Positions 35,585-43,785 of a stretch of 64,000 nt of DNA are shown in pieces. Numbering within the stretch: the first letter of the stretch is position 1; each line of letters opens with the position of its first letter. This DNA comes from Nitrospirota bacterium (lineage in GTDB: Bacteria > Nitrospirota > Thermodesulfovibrionia > UBA6902): positions 80,070 through 144,069 of the forward strand of contig JACRMS010000028.1 in assembly GCA_016214845.1 (NCBI GenBank). Reading direction: 5' to 3'. A model generated the notes under the pieces. It ran no database searches. It saw only the letters and a program-made list of their open reading frames with translations, and had not been told where the DNA came from. Both the position numbers and the translations under genes were made by a program.

Positions 35585-35977
35585 TTATCTCTTAGAGAAC
35601 TGGAAGCGTGCTCTTGCACCCTTTTGACCGTATTTCTTTCTTTCAACAGCCCTGGGATCTCTTGTCAGAAGGCCTTCTTTTTTAAGTTTTCCCCTGAAAT
35701 CTGAATTGAGCAGCGTAAGTGCCCTTGATATGCCGTGCCTTATCGCTAAAGCCTGTCCGCTTACACCGCCGCCGTTAACCCTTATAGTGATATCATACTT
35801 GCCGACAACCCCGACAATGTTCAACGGCTGCTGTATTATCATCTTCATTGTTTCGTAAGGAAAATAATCATTGAGCGGTTTTTTATTTACGGTAATATTC
35901 CCCGGTCCGGGCTTAATGAATACCTGGGCGATTGATGTCTTTCTTCTGCCGGTTGCGTTATATTGTATTTCCGCCAT
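35585..35977 (-). CDS. rpsI: 30S ribosomal protein S9
   Basis: The 130-residue protein has [13 protein letters not shown] at the start, [21 protein letters not shown] in the core (VNGGG...RHGI) and the conserved basic C-terminal tail [11 protein letters not shown] that reaches the decoding site. It follows rplM with the usual order and an 18-base gap. Its length is standard. Confidence 0.98.
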   Translation of the reverse strand: MAEIQYNATGRRKTSIAQVFIKPGPGNITVNKKPLNDYFPYETMKMIIQQPLNIVGVVGKYDITIRVNGGGVSGQALAIRHGISRALTLLNSDFRGKLKKEGLLTRDPRAVERKKYGQKGARARFQFSKR

Positions 35978-35996
35978 CTCTTTTTAACTCCTTATG

Positions 35997-36428
35997 TTAA
36001 TTTAATGTTAATGCCTCAGGTTTTTGTGCCTGATGAGTATGTTCAGCCCCGCCGAATACCTTCAGCTTTGTAAGCTGCTGCCTTCCGAGCCTGTTTTTGG
36101 GAAGCATCCCTTTTACCGCTTCCATAACTATCCGTTCTGGAGAATCCTTCATGATTTCCTTAGCGGTCTTCATCTTTATTCCCCCCGGATAACCGGAATG
36201 ATGGTAGTATGCCTTTTTTTCAAGCTTGTTGCCTGTAAAACGGATCTTGGCTGCATTTACAACAATAACAAAGTCACCGGTATCTGCGTGAGGCGTAAAG
36301 ATAGGTTTGTTCTTGCCTCTCAGTATGGCCGCTACCCTTGCTGCAAGCCTTCCAACAACCATGCCATCAGCATCAACAAGATGCCATTTTCTTACAACGT
36401 CTGTATTCTTTGCAAATAAAGTCTTCAT
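35997..36428 (-). CDS. rplM: 50S ribosomal protein L13
   Basis: The 143-residue protein has the L13 pattern [47 protein letters not shown] and [11 protein letters not shown]. It is an early-assembly large-subunit protein. A GTGAGGT site lies 5 bases upstream, and a good promoter lies at 36473-36502. It heads the rplM-rpsI-argC-argJ group. Confidence 0.98.
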   Translation of the reverse strand: MKTLFAKNTDVVRKWHLVDADGMVVGRLAARVAAILRGKNKPIFTPHADTGDFVIVVNAAKIRFTGNKLEKKAYYHHSGYPGGIKMKTAKEIMKDSPERIVMEAVKGMLPKNRLGRQQLTKLKVFGGAEHTHQAQKPEALTLN

Positions 36429-36472
36429 TTTACCTCACAAAAATGCGTAATTTTGACGACATTAAACATAAC

Positions 36473-36502
36473 ATGATAATTGATTATGTTTTTAATTGTC
36501 AA
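36473..36502 (-). promoter_or_regulatory. Sigma-70-type promoter for rplM
   Basis: On the minus strand, TTGACA (36502-36497) and TATCAT (36478-36473) are 18 bases apart and end 44 bases before the rplM ATG. The sequence is AT-rich. This is the clearest promoter seen in the window. Confidence 0.7.
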
Positions 36503-36564
36503 TATGTTGAATTAAAAAATGTTTTTTGTCAGCTTCGGATAAAAACGGTAAGTGACGGGAAGCC

Positions 36565-36732
36565 CTATACCCTGTCACATGAACGGTTAGTCAGTTTTTC
36601 CCAGGTGCCGGCGTCCATTTCATTTATATATTCTTCTATCGAAAAGTTTTTGCCGCATTCCATGCAGCGCAGTTGTACGGACTTTCAGCCTACTTTCAAA
36701 TTGAGTTTGCCGTTACATTCTTTACATTTCAT
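36565..36732 (-). CDS. Putative dual-CxxC small selenoprotein with in-frame UGA (Sec) codon
   Basis: Starting at ATG 36732 the frame reads MKCKECNGKLNLKVG, then TGA at codon 16 (36687-36685), then KSVQLRCMECGKNFSIEEY and on to RSCDRV at a TAG (36567-36565). The product is 55 residues if the UGA is read. CKEC (3-6) and CMEC (23-26) form a zinc-ribbon-like pair, and the UGA sits between them. As I recall it, a family labelled 'dual CXXC motif small (seleno)protein' has Sec or Cys at this place. A strong site (AGGTGGAG, 8 bases upstream) precedes the ATG. Just after the UGA, CCGUA can pair with UGCGG around an inner UGC/GCA stem, a possible SECIS. Alternative: a pseudogene with a nonsense mutation. 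Confidence 0.6.
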
Positions 36733-37127
36733 GTCTCTTCTCCACCTTTGAAATTTGTCAGCCTTAAAAAATCACTACTTAATAATAATATAATCATTCC
36801 ATAAAAGTGAAGTTATTTTCCACAGTTAACAAAAAACAGGCTGTTCTCAATTTTGTTCCTTTCCTGAACATATTGCAATATTTTTTCTTGATTTTTCTCT
36901 AACCAATCTGTTAAAAAGAATAACATCTGTATTTTTTTTTACACGGTAGCTTTACAATTTTATATTTTCTTTAATACTATTCAGATCGCTAATAAATTTA
37001 TAAAAGAGAGATCCCTATTGGTTGCAAAAGAACATCTCCTTAACAAATTAAACTTGGCGCTATTTAATTATCTTCTTGACCTCCAGGCTTCTAATCTTCG
37101 TATATTGTTGCTATCAGAGAGATGACA
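36733..37127. other. AT-rich intergenic region before the KS cluster
   Basis: This 395-base gap separates two divergent transcription units and must hold their promoters. A weak pair TTGACC/TATATT with a 19-base spacer lies about 25-50 bases before the FabG-like gene. I see no ORF or RNA gene. A single DnaA-box-like TTTTCCACA is not meaningful alone. Confidence 0.4.
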
Positions 37128-37868
37128 ATGAAAAACAAAACGGTCCTTATCAGCGGCGCAACAAGGGGTATAGGCAGGGCCATAGCGGTTGAATTGGCGG
37201 GGGAAGGCGCTAATATCAGTTTTAATTTTCTGAAAAGCGGCAGAGAGGCTGCTGAACTGGAAAATGAGATAAAAAACCTGGGCGTCAACGCTAAGTCATT
37301 TCAGGCTGATATAAAAGATTTTCAAGCGGTGAGGTCATGGGTTGATCAAACAAAAGAACTGTTCGGCAGGATCGACATTGTGATTAACAATGCCGGTGTA
37401 ATTAAAGACAAGGCGCTTGCCCTGATGGAATCTGATGATTGGCGGGAAGTGCTCAATACTAATTTGGAAGGGACGTTCAACCTTACGCGGGCCGCAATCG
37501 TGACACTGATGAAACAGAAAAGCGGCGTTATAATTAACATCACATCAGTAAGCGGTATTGTGGGCCTGCCAAGGCAAACCAATTACTCGGCATCCAAGGC
37601 CGGGGTAATCGGCTTTACAAAATCTCTTGCAAAAGAGGTCGCCCCTTACAATATCAGGGTCAACGCAGTTGCTCCCGGTTTTGTCGAAACAGATATGCTT
37701 AAAGTTCTCACAGAGGAATATAAGGACCAGATATTAAAACAAATACCATTAAGCAGACTGGGCAAGCCTCAGGAAGTGGCAAAGATGGTTAAATTCTTGG
37801 TAAGCGATAACGCCGCATATATAACAGGCCAGACAATAGCCATAGACGGCGGAATGAGCATGGTGTAG
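37128..37868 (+). CDS. FabG-like 3-oxoacyl-ACP reductase (ketoreductase)
   Basis: The short-chain dehydrogenase of 246 residues has the cofactor motif SGATRGIGRAIA, the NNAG motif (VINNAGV) and the catalytic triad ITSVSG...YSASKAG (Ser, Tyr, Lys). It ends in GQTIAIDGGMSMV. It reduces 3-ketoacyl-ACP. ATG 37128 has GAGAG at 6-7 bases and is preferred over ATG 37122. It opens a run of seven close or overlapping genes that together make a type II fatty-acid/polyketide assembly unit. Confidence 0.92.
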   Translation: MKNKTVLISGATRGIGRAIAVELAGEGANISFNFLKSGREAAELENEIKNLGVNAKSFQADIKDFQAVRSWVDQTKELFGRIDIVINNAGVIKDKALALMESDDWREVLNTNLEGTFNLTRAAIVTLMKQKSGVIINITSVSGIVGLPRQTNYSASKAGVIGFTKSLAKEVAPYNIRVNAVAPGFVETDMLKVLTEEYKDQILKQIPLSRLGKPQEVAKMVKFLVSDNAAYITGQTIAIDGGMSMV

Positions 37869-37871
37869 GAA

Positions 37872-39104
37872 ATGCAAAAAAGGCGGATCGTGATAACGGG
37901 GTTAGGTGTAATCGCCCCTAACGGCATCGGCAAAGAAGATTTCTGGTCGGCTTTAAAAGAAGGCCGTTCAGGCATCAGGCCTATCAGCAGATTTGATACC
38001 GGAGGGTTCAAGTGTAAATTGGGCGGTGAGATCAACAATTTTAAACCCACATATTTTTTAGGATACAAGGGATTGAAAAACCTTGACAGGACTTCAAGGC
38101 TGTTATGCTCCGCCGCAAAATTGGCAATGGAAGACTCCGGATTAAAAATCAACTATGACAATACGGATGATTTCGGTGTCTGCACCGGGACCACTTTATC
38201 CTCTCTCTGGAACTTTGCCGAATTTGACAAGGAGGCCATACAGGACGGTCCCCTCTTTACAAATGTCGCGCTCTTCCCCGGCACTGTAATAAACGCCGCT
38301 TCAAGCCAGGTCTCGATCAGGTTTAATATCCAGGGATTCAACACAACCGTCTCAACCGGCTTCAGCTCAAGTTTAGACGCGTTAAGATATGCTGTGGATT
38401 TTATCAGGCTCGGACGTATCAAGGCGGTCCTGGTGGGAGGCGTAGAAAGCCTTTCCCTGGCAAATTTCCTCGGATTTTACCGTCTGGGTTTTTTTGCGGG
38501 CATAAAAGGAGAGGAAGTGTCCTGCCCGTTTGATAAAAGAAGGAACGGGATCATATTAGGCGAAGGCGCTTCCGTCATTGTGGTAGAAGACGAAGAGCAT
38601 GCTCAAAAAAGAAAGGCAGCTATTTATGCAGAGATTAAAGGCATGGGTAATTGCTTTAGCGCATACAAGATGGGGAAATATGAGCCGGAAGCAAAGGGAT
38701 TAAAAGAAAGCATGAAAAAGGCCGTCGGCAATTCGGGACTGAACTTTACCGATATTGATTATATAAGCGCATCGGCCAATTCAGTGCCTGAACAGGACCG
38801 GTTGGAGACAAAGGCGGTAAAAGATGTTTTCGGCAAATCTGCTTACAATGTCCCCACGACTTCCATCAAATCAATGACAGGGGAGACCTTCAGCGCGAGC
38901 GGACTGCTTCAGGTCGCAGCTTCAATGGGAAGCATCGTTAATGGTTTTGTCCCGCCTACGATCAACTACAAAGTGAGAGACAATGATTGCGACCTTGATT
39001 ATGTTGCGAACAAATCACGGACAGCGAGGGTGAACAACGTGTTAATTAATAATTTCGGGCCTGGCGGGAGCAATGCATCTGTAATTATATCCAGATACCA
39101 ATAG
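37872..39104 (+). CDS. Ketosynthase-like protein without catalytic residues (chain-length-factor-like, KS-beta)
   Basis: The 410-residue FabF-fold protein aligns end to end with ketosynthases but has lost the triad. Where active KS has TACA, it has STGFSS (Cys replaced by Phe). The AHGTGT motif reads SASANSV (His lost), and KSMLGHT reads KSMTGETF (His to Glu). This matches the KS-beta/chain-length factor concept of type II polyketide synthases, where a dead KS partners an active one. It starts three bases after the FabG-like gene and is followed by the ACP. It probably pairs with the active KS at 39783-41006. Confidence 0.85.
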   Translation: MQKRRIVITGLGVIAPNGIGKEDFWSALKEGRSGIRPISRFDTGGFKCKLGGEINNFKPTYFLGYKGLKNLDRTSRLLCSAAKLAMEDSGLKINYDNTDDFGVCTGTTLSSLWNFAEFDKEAIQDGPLFTNVALFPGTVINAASSQVSIRFNIQGFNTTVSTGFSSSLDALRYAVDFIRLGRIKAVLVGGVESLSLANFLGFYRLGFFAGIKGEEVSCPFDKRRNGIILGEGASVIVVEDEEHAQKRKAAIYAEIKGMGNCFSAYKMGKYEPEAKGLKESMKKAVGNSGLNFTDIDYISASANSVPEQDRLETKAVKDVFGKSAYNVPTTSIKSMTGETFSASGLLQVAASMGSIVNGFVPPTINYKVRDNDCDLDYVANKSRTARVNNVLINNFGPGGSNASVIISRYQ

Positions 39105-39112
39105 GAGGTTAA

Positions 39113-39352
39113 ATGTCAAACAACTACGAAGAAGAGATCAGGCAATTAGTCTCGGATATTACCGAGGTCCCGGCGGGAAAGCTTACAGCCGATGCGGACT
39201 TTTTTAAGGACTTGAATATTGACTCCTTAAAGGCAATCGAGATAGTCGCTGCATTTGAAAAGAAGTACCGTGTCATTATCCCTGAACAGGACATTCCGAA
39301 GATAAGAAATCTCAGGCAGATAGTTGAATATACCAAACAACTTAAAAAATGA
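39113..39352 (+). CDS. Acyl carrier protein
   Basis: This 79-residue ACP carries the phosphopantetheine Ser in the motif LNIDSLKAIEIV (about residue 39). It is acidic and four-helical. AGGAGG lies just upstream of ATG 39113. It overlaps the dehydratase gene by 4 bases (ATGA-type junction). As a cluster-specific ACP it likely carries the growing acyl chain for the neighbouring KS pair. Confidence 0.93.
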   Translation: MSNNYEEEIRQLVSDITEVPAGKLTADADFFKDLNIDSLKAIEIVAAFEKKYRVIIPEQDIPKIRNLRQIVEYTKQLKK

Positions 39353-39786
39353 AATGGGATTTAGAAAAAATTAAATCCGTCCTGCCGCAGCGGGAGCCGT
39401 TTATTTTCATTGATGAGGTAATCGATATTGAAGGCACGGAAAAAGTTGTGGCAACCAAATACGTCAAAGGCACGGAGGGCTTTTTTGAAGGGCATTTCCC
39501 CGGCAAACCCATTATGCCAGGGGTCTTAATTATAGAAGCAATGGCACAGGCCTCAATAATTCTTTATTATCTATGTAAACCAGAGATAGCCAAGACAAAA
39601 CCAGATTATTATTTAGGTAAAGTAAAGGCTGAATTCTTTGCGCCGGTACTCCCTGGTGATAGGCTTATATTAGAGGCTATCAATGTAAAAATTATAAGTG
39701 AAGCCGGAGTGGTTGATACTTTAGCTCGAGTTGGTGATAAGATTGTGGCTAAAGCAAACCTTGTGATTAGCATTCAGAGAAGATGA
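39349..39786 (+). CDS. FabZ-like 3-hydroxyacyl-ACP dehydratase
   Basis: This 145-residue hot-dog-fold protein contains the FabZ helix motif GHFPGKPIMPGVLIIEAMAQ with catalytic His and Glu, and starts with LPQREPFIFIDEV. It removes water from 3-hydroxyacyl-ACP to give trans-2-enoyl-ACP. It overlaps both neighbours by 4 bases. Without an enoyl reductase gene in the cluster, repeated action would leave conjugated double bases in the chain, that is, a polyene-type product (inference). Its second half is more AT-rich than the flanks. Confidence 0.9.
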   Translation: MKWDLEKIKSVLPQREPFIFIDEVIDIEGTEKVVATKYVKGTEGFFEGHFPGKPIMPGVLIIEAMAQASIILYYLCKPEIAKTKPDYYLGKVKAEFFAPVLPGDRLILEAINVKIISEAGVVDTLARVGDKIVAKANLVISIQRR

Positions 39787-41006
39787 ATAACAGGAGGGTC
39801 GTAGTCACCGGACTGGGTGTAGTTTCATCCGTAGGCATCGGCAAAGATGCGTTCTGGAACGCCATACTAAACGGCAAATCCGGCATAGGCAAGGTTTCTT
39901 CATTTGACACCGGCAATCACAGGTGCCACAATGCCGGAGAGATAAAGAACTTCGTCCCTGAAGAGTTCATCGCCAGGAGAAAAGTCAAATTCTTCGGACG
40001 CACTTCTCAATTGGCAATAGCCGCAACCGCTTTGGCTTTTAATGACGCGAAACTGCCGCTCAAATATATTGATAAAAAAAGGACGGGTGTATTTATCGGG
40101 ACCACAATGGGGGAAAAGCCGCTGGAGGAAGCCATTGATTCATGGTTCATGGAAGGAGCGGACAAAATCAGCAGGGCCAAGATATTGCAGGCTTCGGCCA
40201 ATAACATATCCGCCAATATCGGCATTTACTTTAAACTCGAAGGGCCGAATTATCTCATCCCCACTGCCTGCGCTGCCGGAAACTACGCGATAGGCTACGG
40301 GGCTGATCTAATACGCAGAGGAGACCTGGACTGCGCGATAGCGGGAGGCGCGGACGCGTTCTCCAAACTCGCGTTCACCGGATTTCAGCGCGTATACGCG
40401 ATGTCTCCTGAGAAATGCCAGCCGTTTGATAAAAACAGAAAAGGTATGCTTGTCGGCGAAGGCGCCGGTATCCTTGTCCTTGAATCTTTAGAGTCTGCAT
40501 TAAAAAGAGACGCGGACATCTATGCGGAGATCCTCGGCTACGGACTTAGCTGCGACGCTTTCCATATGACGGCATCCGATTCTGACGGGATAGAGAAGGT
40601 CATGCTTAAGGCATTAAAAGACGCGGACATCGGCAAAGAAGAAGTTGATTATATAAGCGCGCACGGGACAGGCACGCAGGGCAACGACAGGATCGAATGC
40701 GCCGCGATCAGAAAGGTTTTCAAAGAGCAATATAAAACAATCCCTGTCAGTTCAATTAAGTCCATGCTGGGTCATACGATGGGCGCTGCCTCGGCAATCG
40801 AGGCGTTAACATGCTGCCTTATTGTTAAAGAAGATATTATCCCGCCGACAATGAATTTTGAGACGCCTGATCCGAAATGTGACATTGACTGTGTCCCTAA
40901 CAGGGCAAGGAGAAGGAGAGTCAACATTGCCCTGAACAACGGCTTTGCCTTCGGCGGAAATAATTCCTGTTTGGTGATTAAAAAAATGGAGCGAATAAAT
41001 GTCTGA
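39783..41006 (+). CDS. Beta-ketoacyl-ACP synthase (active FabF-type KS)
   Basis: The 407-residue KS keeps the catalytic set: Cys in IPTACAAGNYAIG, His in ISAHGTGTQGND and His in IKSMLGHTMGAAS, with NNGFAFGGNN near the C-terminus. It performs decarboxylative Claisen condensation. It overlaps fabZ-like and the oxidoreductase gene. It is the natural active partner of the dead KS at 37872. GC is near the genome average, unlike the next two genes. Confidence 0.93.
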   Translation: MNNRRVVVTGLGVVSSVGIGKDAFWNAILNGKSGIGKVSSFDTGNHRCHNAGEIKNFVPEEFIARRKVKFFGRTSQLAIAATALAFNDAKLPLKYIDKKRTGVFIGTTMGEKPLEEAIDSWFMEGADKISRAKILQASANNISANIGIYFKLEGPNYLIPTACAAGNYAIGYGADLIRRGDLDCAIAGGADAFSKLAFTGFQRVYAMSPEKCQPFDKNRKGMLVGEGAGILVLESLESALKRDADIYAEILGYGLSCDAFHMTASDSDGIEKVMLKALKDADIGKEEVDYISAHGTGTQGNDRIECAAIRKVFKEQYKTIPVSSIKSMLGHTMGAASAIEALTCCLIVKEDIIPPTMNFETPDPKCDIDCVPNRARRRRVNIALNNGFAFGGNNSCLVIKKMERINV

Positions 41007-42477
41007 AAAATATGATGTCATTATAATTGGTGCAGGCATAGGGGGGTTAACAGCCGCAGCTATCTTAGCAAGAAATGGCAAAAAGGTATTAGTATCAGAG
41101 AAAAATCCCGTACCAGGAGGATATGCGGTCAATTTTTGTAGAGGAGAATTTGAATTCGATGTATCTTTACATCTAATAAATAACTTAGATCGTAAGGGAG
41201 GAATTTCTTATAGTATTTTAGAAGAATGCGGCATTAAAGATAAATTACAAATGCTGTCTCCCAAATATTTATACCGTTCTATTTTCCCTGATTTCGATAT
41301 CCGTGTTCCTCAGTGCAATCCCAAATCGTACATAAAAATCTTAATAAGCCGATTCCCAAAAGAGAAAGAAGGTATTGAAAAATTATGCGAAGTTATGTCA
41401 AGCATTTTCTATAAAGTCGAAGGGTTACAAGGAACGAAAATCTCTACCGCTGATTTTGTATCATATCTATATACCACCTCTCAAGATATGTTAGACAAGT
41501 TTATAGAAGATGAAAAATTAAAAGCTCTAATTTTACAATTGTGGCCATATTACGGGTCTCCGCCAACAAAATTGTCTGCGTTTTATTTTTGTTATCCTTG
41601 GCATGATTACACCTACATAGGAGGATTTTATCCTGCCGGAGGCGGCAAAACCATCTCCAGTGCATTAGTGGAAGTTATTAAAAAGAATAACGGTGCAATA
41701 AAACTTAACAGTAAAGTGGAGCGTATTCTAATAAAAGATAATATCTCCTATGGGATTGAAAACAGTCAAGGCGATGTTATCCAGGGTAAAAGAATTATCT
41801 CTAACATCGATGCCCTATCCACATTTCATAATTTAGTCGGCAATAAACACGTTTCAGCAGACTTTATAAAAAAAATAGATGGAATGCAACCGTCGTTATC
41901 TGCCTTTGTCGTATATTTAGGATTGAATGAACATTTTAAAAAAGTCAATAAAGAAGATTATATAATATTCATTAATTCATCATACAAAACAGATACACAA
42001 TTTATTTCTTTTATAGAAAATGACGCCAATAATGTGCCCCTTAGCCTAACACTTTATTCAAACCTTCCGAGCAATATGGCTACAGGAGGGAATAAATATG
42101 TAATGACTATTATGACATTAGCCGGATATGATTTCTGGAAAAATATGTCACTGGAAGAATATAAAAAGCATAAGAACAAATTTGCATCCATTTTAATTAA
42201 AAGAGCAGAAGAATTTATTCCTAATCTCTCTGCGTACATAGAAAGAATTGAGACAGCATCACCGCTTACTATGGAAAGATATACAGGTAGTTATAAGGGA
42301 GCAATATATGGGTGGAGTCAACTTGTTTCACAAAGCGGGTCAAACCGTCTTAAACAGAACACGCCCATTGACCATTTGTATCTATCAGGCGCCTGGACGC
42401 AACCAGGTAGCGGCATTAAAGGCGTGATGCGTTCTGGAATGAATACAGCTCATAGAATTTTAAAGGAGACCAAATAA
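40999..42477 (+). CDS. CrtI/retinol-saturase-like FAD-dependent oxidoreductase
   Basis: This 492-residue protein starts with the dinucleotide-binding motif VIIIGAGIGGLTAAAILARN, then VLVSEKNPVPGGYAVNF, and ends with the FAD motif YLSGAWTQPGSGIKGVMRSG. This is the phytoene desaturase/retinol saturase family. Within a fatty-acid-like cluster it may desaturate, saturate or isomerise an acyl polyene, as proposed for ladderane loci of anammox bacteria (recalled analogy). Its DNA is strikingly AT-rich (about one third GC by eye), suggesting acquisition from another source. Confidence 0.88.
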   Translation: MSEKYDVIIIGAGIGGLTAAAILARNGKKVLVSEKNPVPGGYAVNFCRGEFEFDVSLHLINNLDRKGGISYSILEECGIKDKLQMLSPKYLYRSIFPDFDIRVPQCNPKSYIKILISRFPKEKEGIEKLCEVMSSIFYKVEGLQGTKISTADFVSYLYTTSQDMLDKFIEDEKLKALILQLWPYYGSPPTKLSAFYFCYPWHDYTYIGGFYPAGGGKTISSALVEVIKKNNGAIKLNSKVERILIKDNISYGIENSQGDVIQGKRIISNIDALSTFHNLVGNKHVSADFIKKIDGMQPSLSAFVVYLGLNEHFKKVNKEDYIIFINSSYKTDTQFISFIENDANNVPLSLTLYSNLPSNMATGGNKYVMTIMTLAGYDFWKNMSLEEYKKHKNKFASILIKRAEEFIPNLSAYIERIETASPLTMERYTGSYKGAIYGWSQLVSQSGSNRLKQNTPIDHLYLSGAWTQPGSGIKGVMRSGMNTAHRILKETK

Positions 42478-43785
42478 ATGTCCCGAAAGGGGAGAGTCGT
42501 CATAACCGGAATTGGGCCTTTTTCGTCAATAGGTTTTGGAAAAGAGCAAACATGGCAGTCACTTATTAAAGGCAAAACCGGACTAACAAAAGAGGACTAT
42601 TTCGTTAACGGAGAAAAGGTGGGCAGCTACTATCAGCATAAAATAACAGGCTTTGATATAAATACATTTGGCATAGATAAAGATATGTTAGAAGATATTA
42701 GAAACTGGAAAGGTCAGGGAGAAGCGCTTGACCTATTTTACTTGATGGCAGGGGTAAAGCTTGCTTTGGATGACAGTGGATTAGAATATACATCAAAAGA
42801 TAATAACAGCAGAGTGGGATTGGTTTTAACACATGAACATCCCGGATCAGACCAATTTTATGAGGATATAATTAATGAATCTTACGAACTATCTCAACAA
42901 AATAAATCAAAGAGAGACTATTTTAATACTATCAGTGCAAGGTTTCTAAAAAGAGGTTATGAACTTCAAACATTTATGTTTCTTTTTCATATTGCAAAGA
43001 CCTTTAATATCCATGGATACTCATTGTTTCTGAATAATGCTTGTGCTTCCGGTTTATATGCAATTGAAGCAGCTTCAGACATTATCAAGAGTGGTAAATG
43101 TGATAAAGTAATTGTCGCAGCGGCAGACCACGGAAGCATGTTTAAGTATCTCTGGTTTAAAGAAATGGGAATGTACCCTAAGGATGGTAAAATAAAACCT
43201 TTTGATAAAAATCGAGATGGCTTTATTGCCGGAGATGGTGGCGCCGGAATCGTTTTAGAACATTTAGACTCTGCCTTAAAAAGAAAGGCGCACATTTATG
43301 CTGAATATATAGGCGGTGGATTTTCCTTAGAGGGTTGGAAAGTAACTATTCCAGATATGTCAAACACTTCTTATGAAATTGCAATATTAGATGCCATAAG
43401 AACAAGTAAAATCAGAAAAGAAAAAATAGATTTAATAATGCCACATGGCGTTGGGACAAAGGTTACTGATGCTTATGAAGCTAAAGCAATAGAAGCTATT
43501 TTTGGCAAGAATCCTAAAAAACCATTAATTTCAGCGGTCAAGCCATATATTGGTCATAACTTAGGAGGGACAGCACTATTGGAAACTACCATCCTATTAA
43601 TGACGTTAGAGAATAATGTGGTGCTTCCTACTTTAAATAATATTGAGGTTGATACAAGTTTAAGCATTAATTTAGTAAAGAAAAAAAAGATGACAAAACT
43701 AAGGACCGTGATGAAAACAGCATGTGGATTTGCCGGATATAACGCAGCTTGTATTTTCAGGAAAATACGGGAAGCTCGCTTATGA
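42478..43785 (+). CDS. Second, divergent beta-ketoacyl synthase
   Basis: This 435-residue KS has an intact triad: Cys in LNNACASGLYAIEAA, His in MPHGVGTKVTD and His in KPYIGHNLGGTAL. Its N-terminal third departs from the FabF pattern (ENFHEHPGSDQFYED-like acidic region), so it may accept an unusual primer or act as starter or terminator KS. The ATG follows the previous stop directly. It is AT-rich like the preceding gene. The histidine kinase gene overlaps its stop. Confidence 0.88.
   Translation: MSRKGRVVITGIGPFSSIGFGKEQTWQSLIKGKTGLTKEDYFVNGEKVGSYYQHKITGFDINTFGIDKDMLEDIRNWKGQGEALDLFYLMAGVKLALDDSGLEYTSKDNNSRVGLVLTHEHPGSDQFYEDIINESYELSQQNKSKRDYFNTISARFLKRGYELQTFMFLFHIAKTFNIHGYSLFLNNACASGLYAIEAASDIIKSGKCDKVIVAAADHGSMFKYLWFKEMGMYPKDGKIKPFDKNRDGFIAGDGGAGIVLEHLDSALKRKAHIYAEYIGGGFSLEGWKVTIPDMSNTSYEIAILDAIRTSKIRKEKIDLIMPHGVGTKVTDAYEAKAIEAIFGKNPKKPLISAVKPYIGHNLGGTALLETTILLMTLENNVVLPTLNNIEVDTSLSINLVKKKKMTKLRTVMKTACGFAGYNAACIFRKIREARL

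Noticed and set aside
36565-36732. Frameshifted pseudogene as explanation of the UGA frame
   Set aside because: Careful reading showed one unbroken frame apart from the UGA, with both CxxC motifs and a normal stop; a nonsense pseudogene remains possible but is less likely.
36338-36751. 137-codon plus-strand ORF across the rplM 5' end and the selenoprotein gene
   Set aside because: It is antisense to rplM and to the UGA-containing frame; the zinc-ribbon pattern on the other strand explains the openness.
36840-36920. Possible replication origin (DnaA-box-like TTTTCCACA in an AT-rich gap)
   Set aside because: Only one box-like sequence; no cluster and no dnaA, dnaN or gidA nearby.
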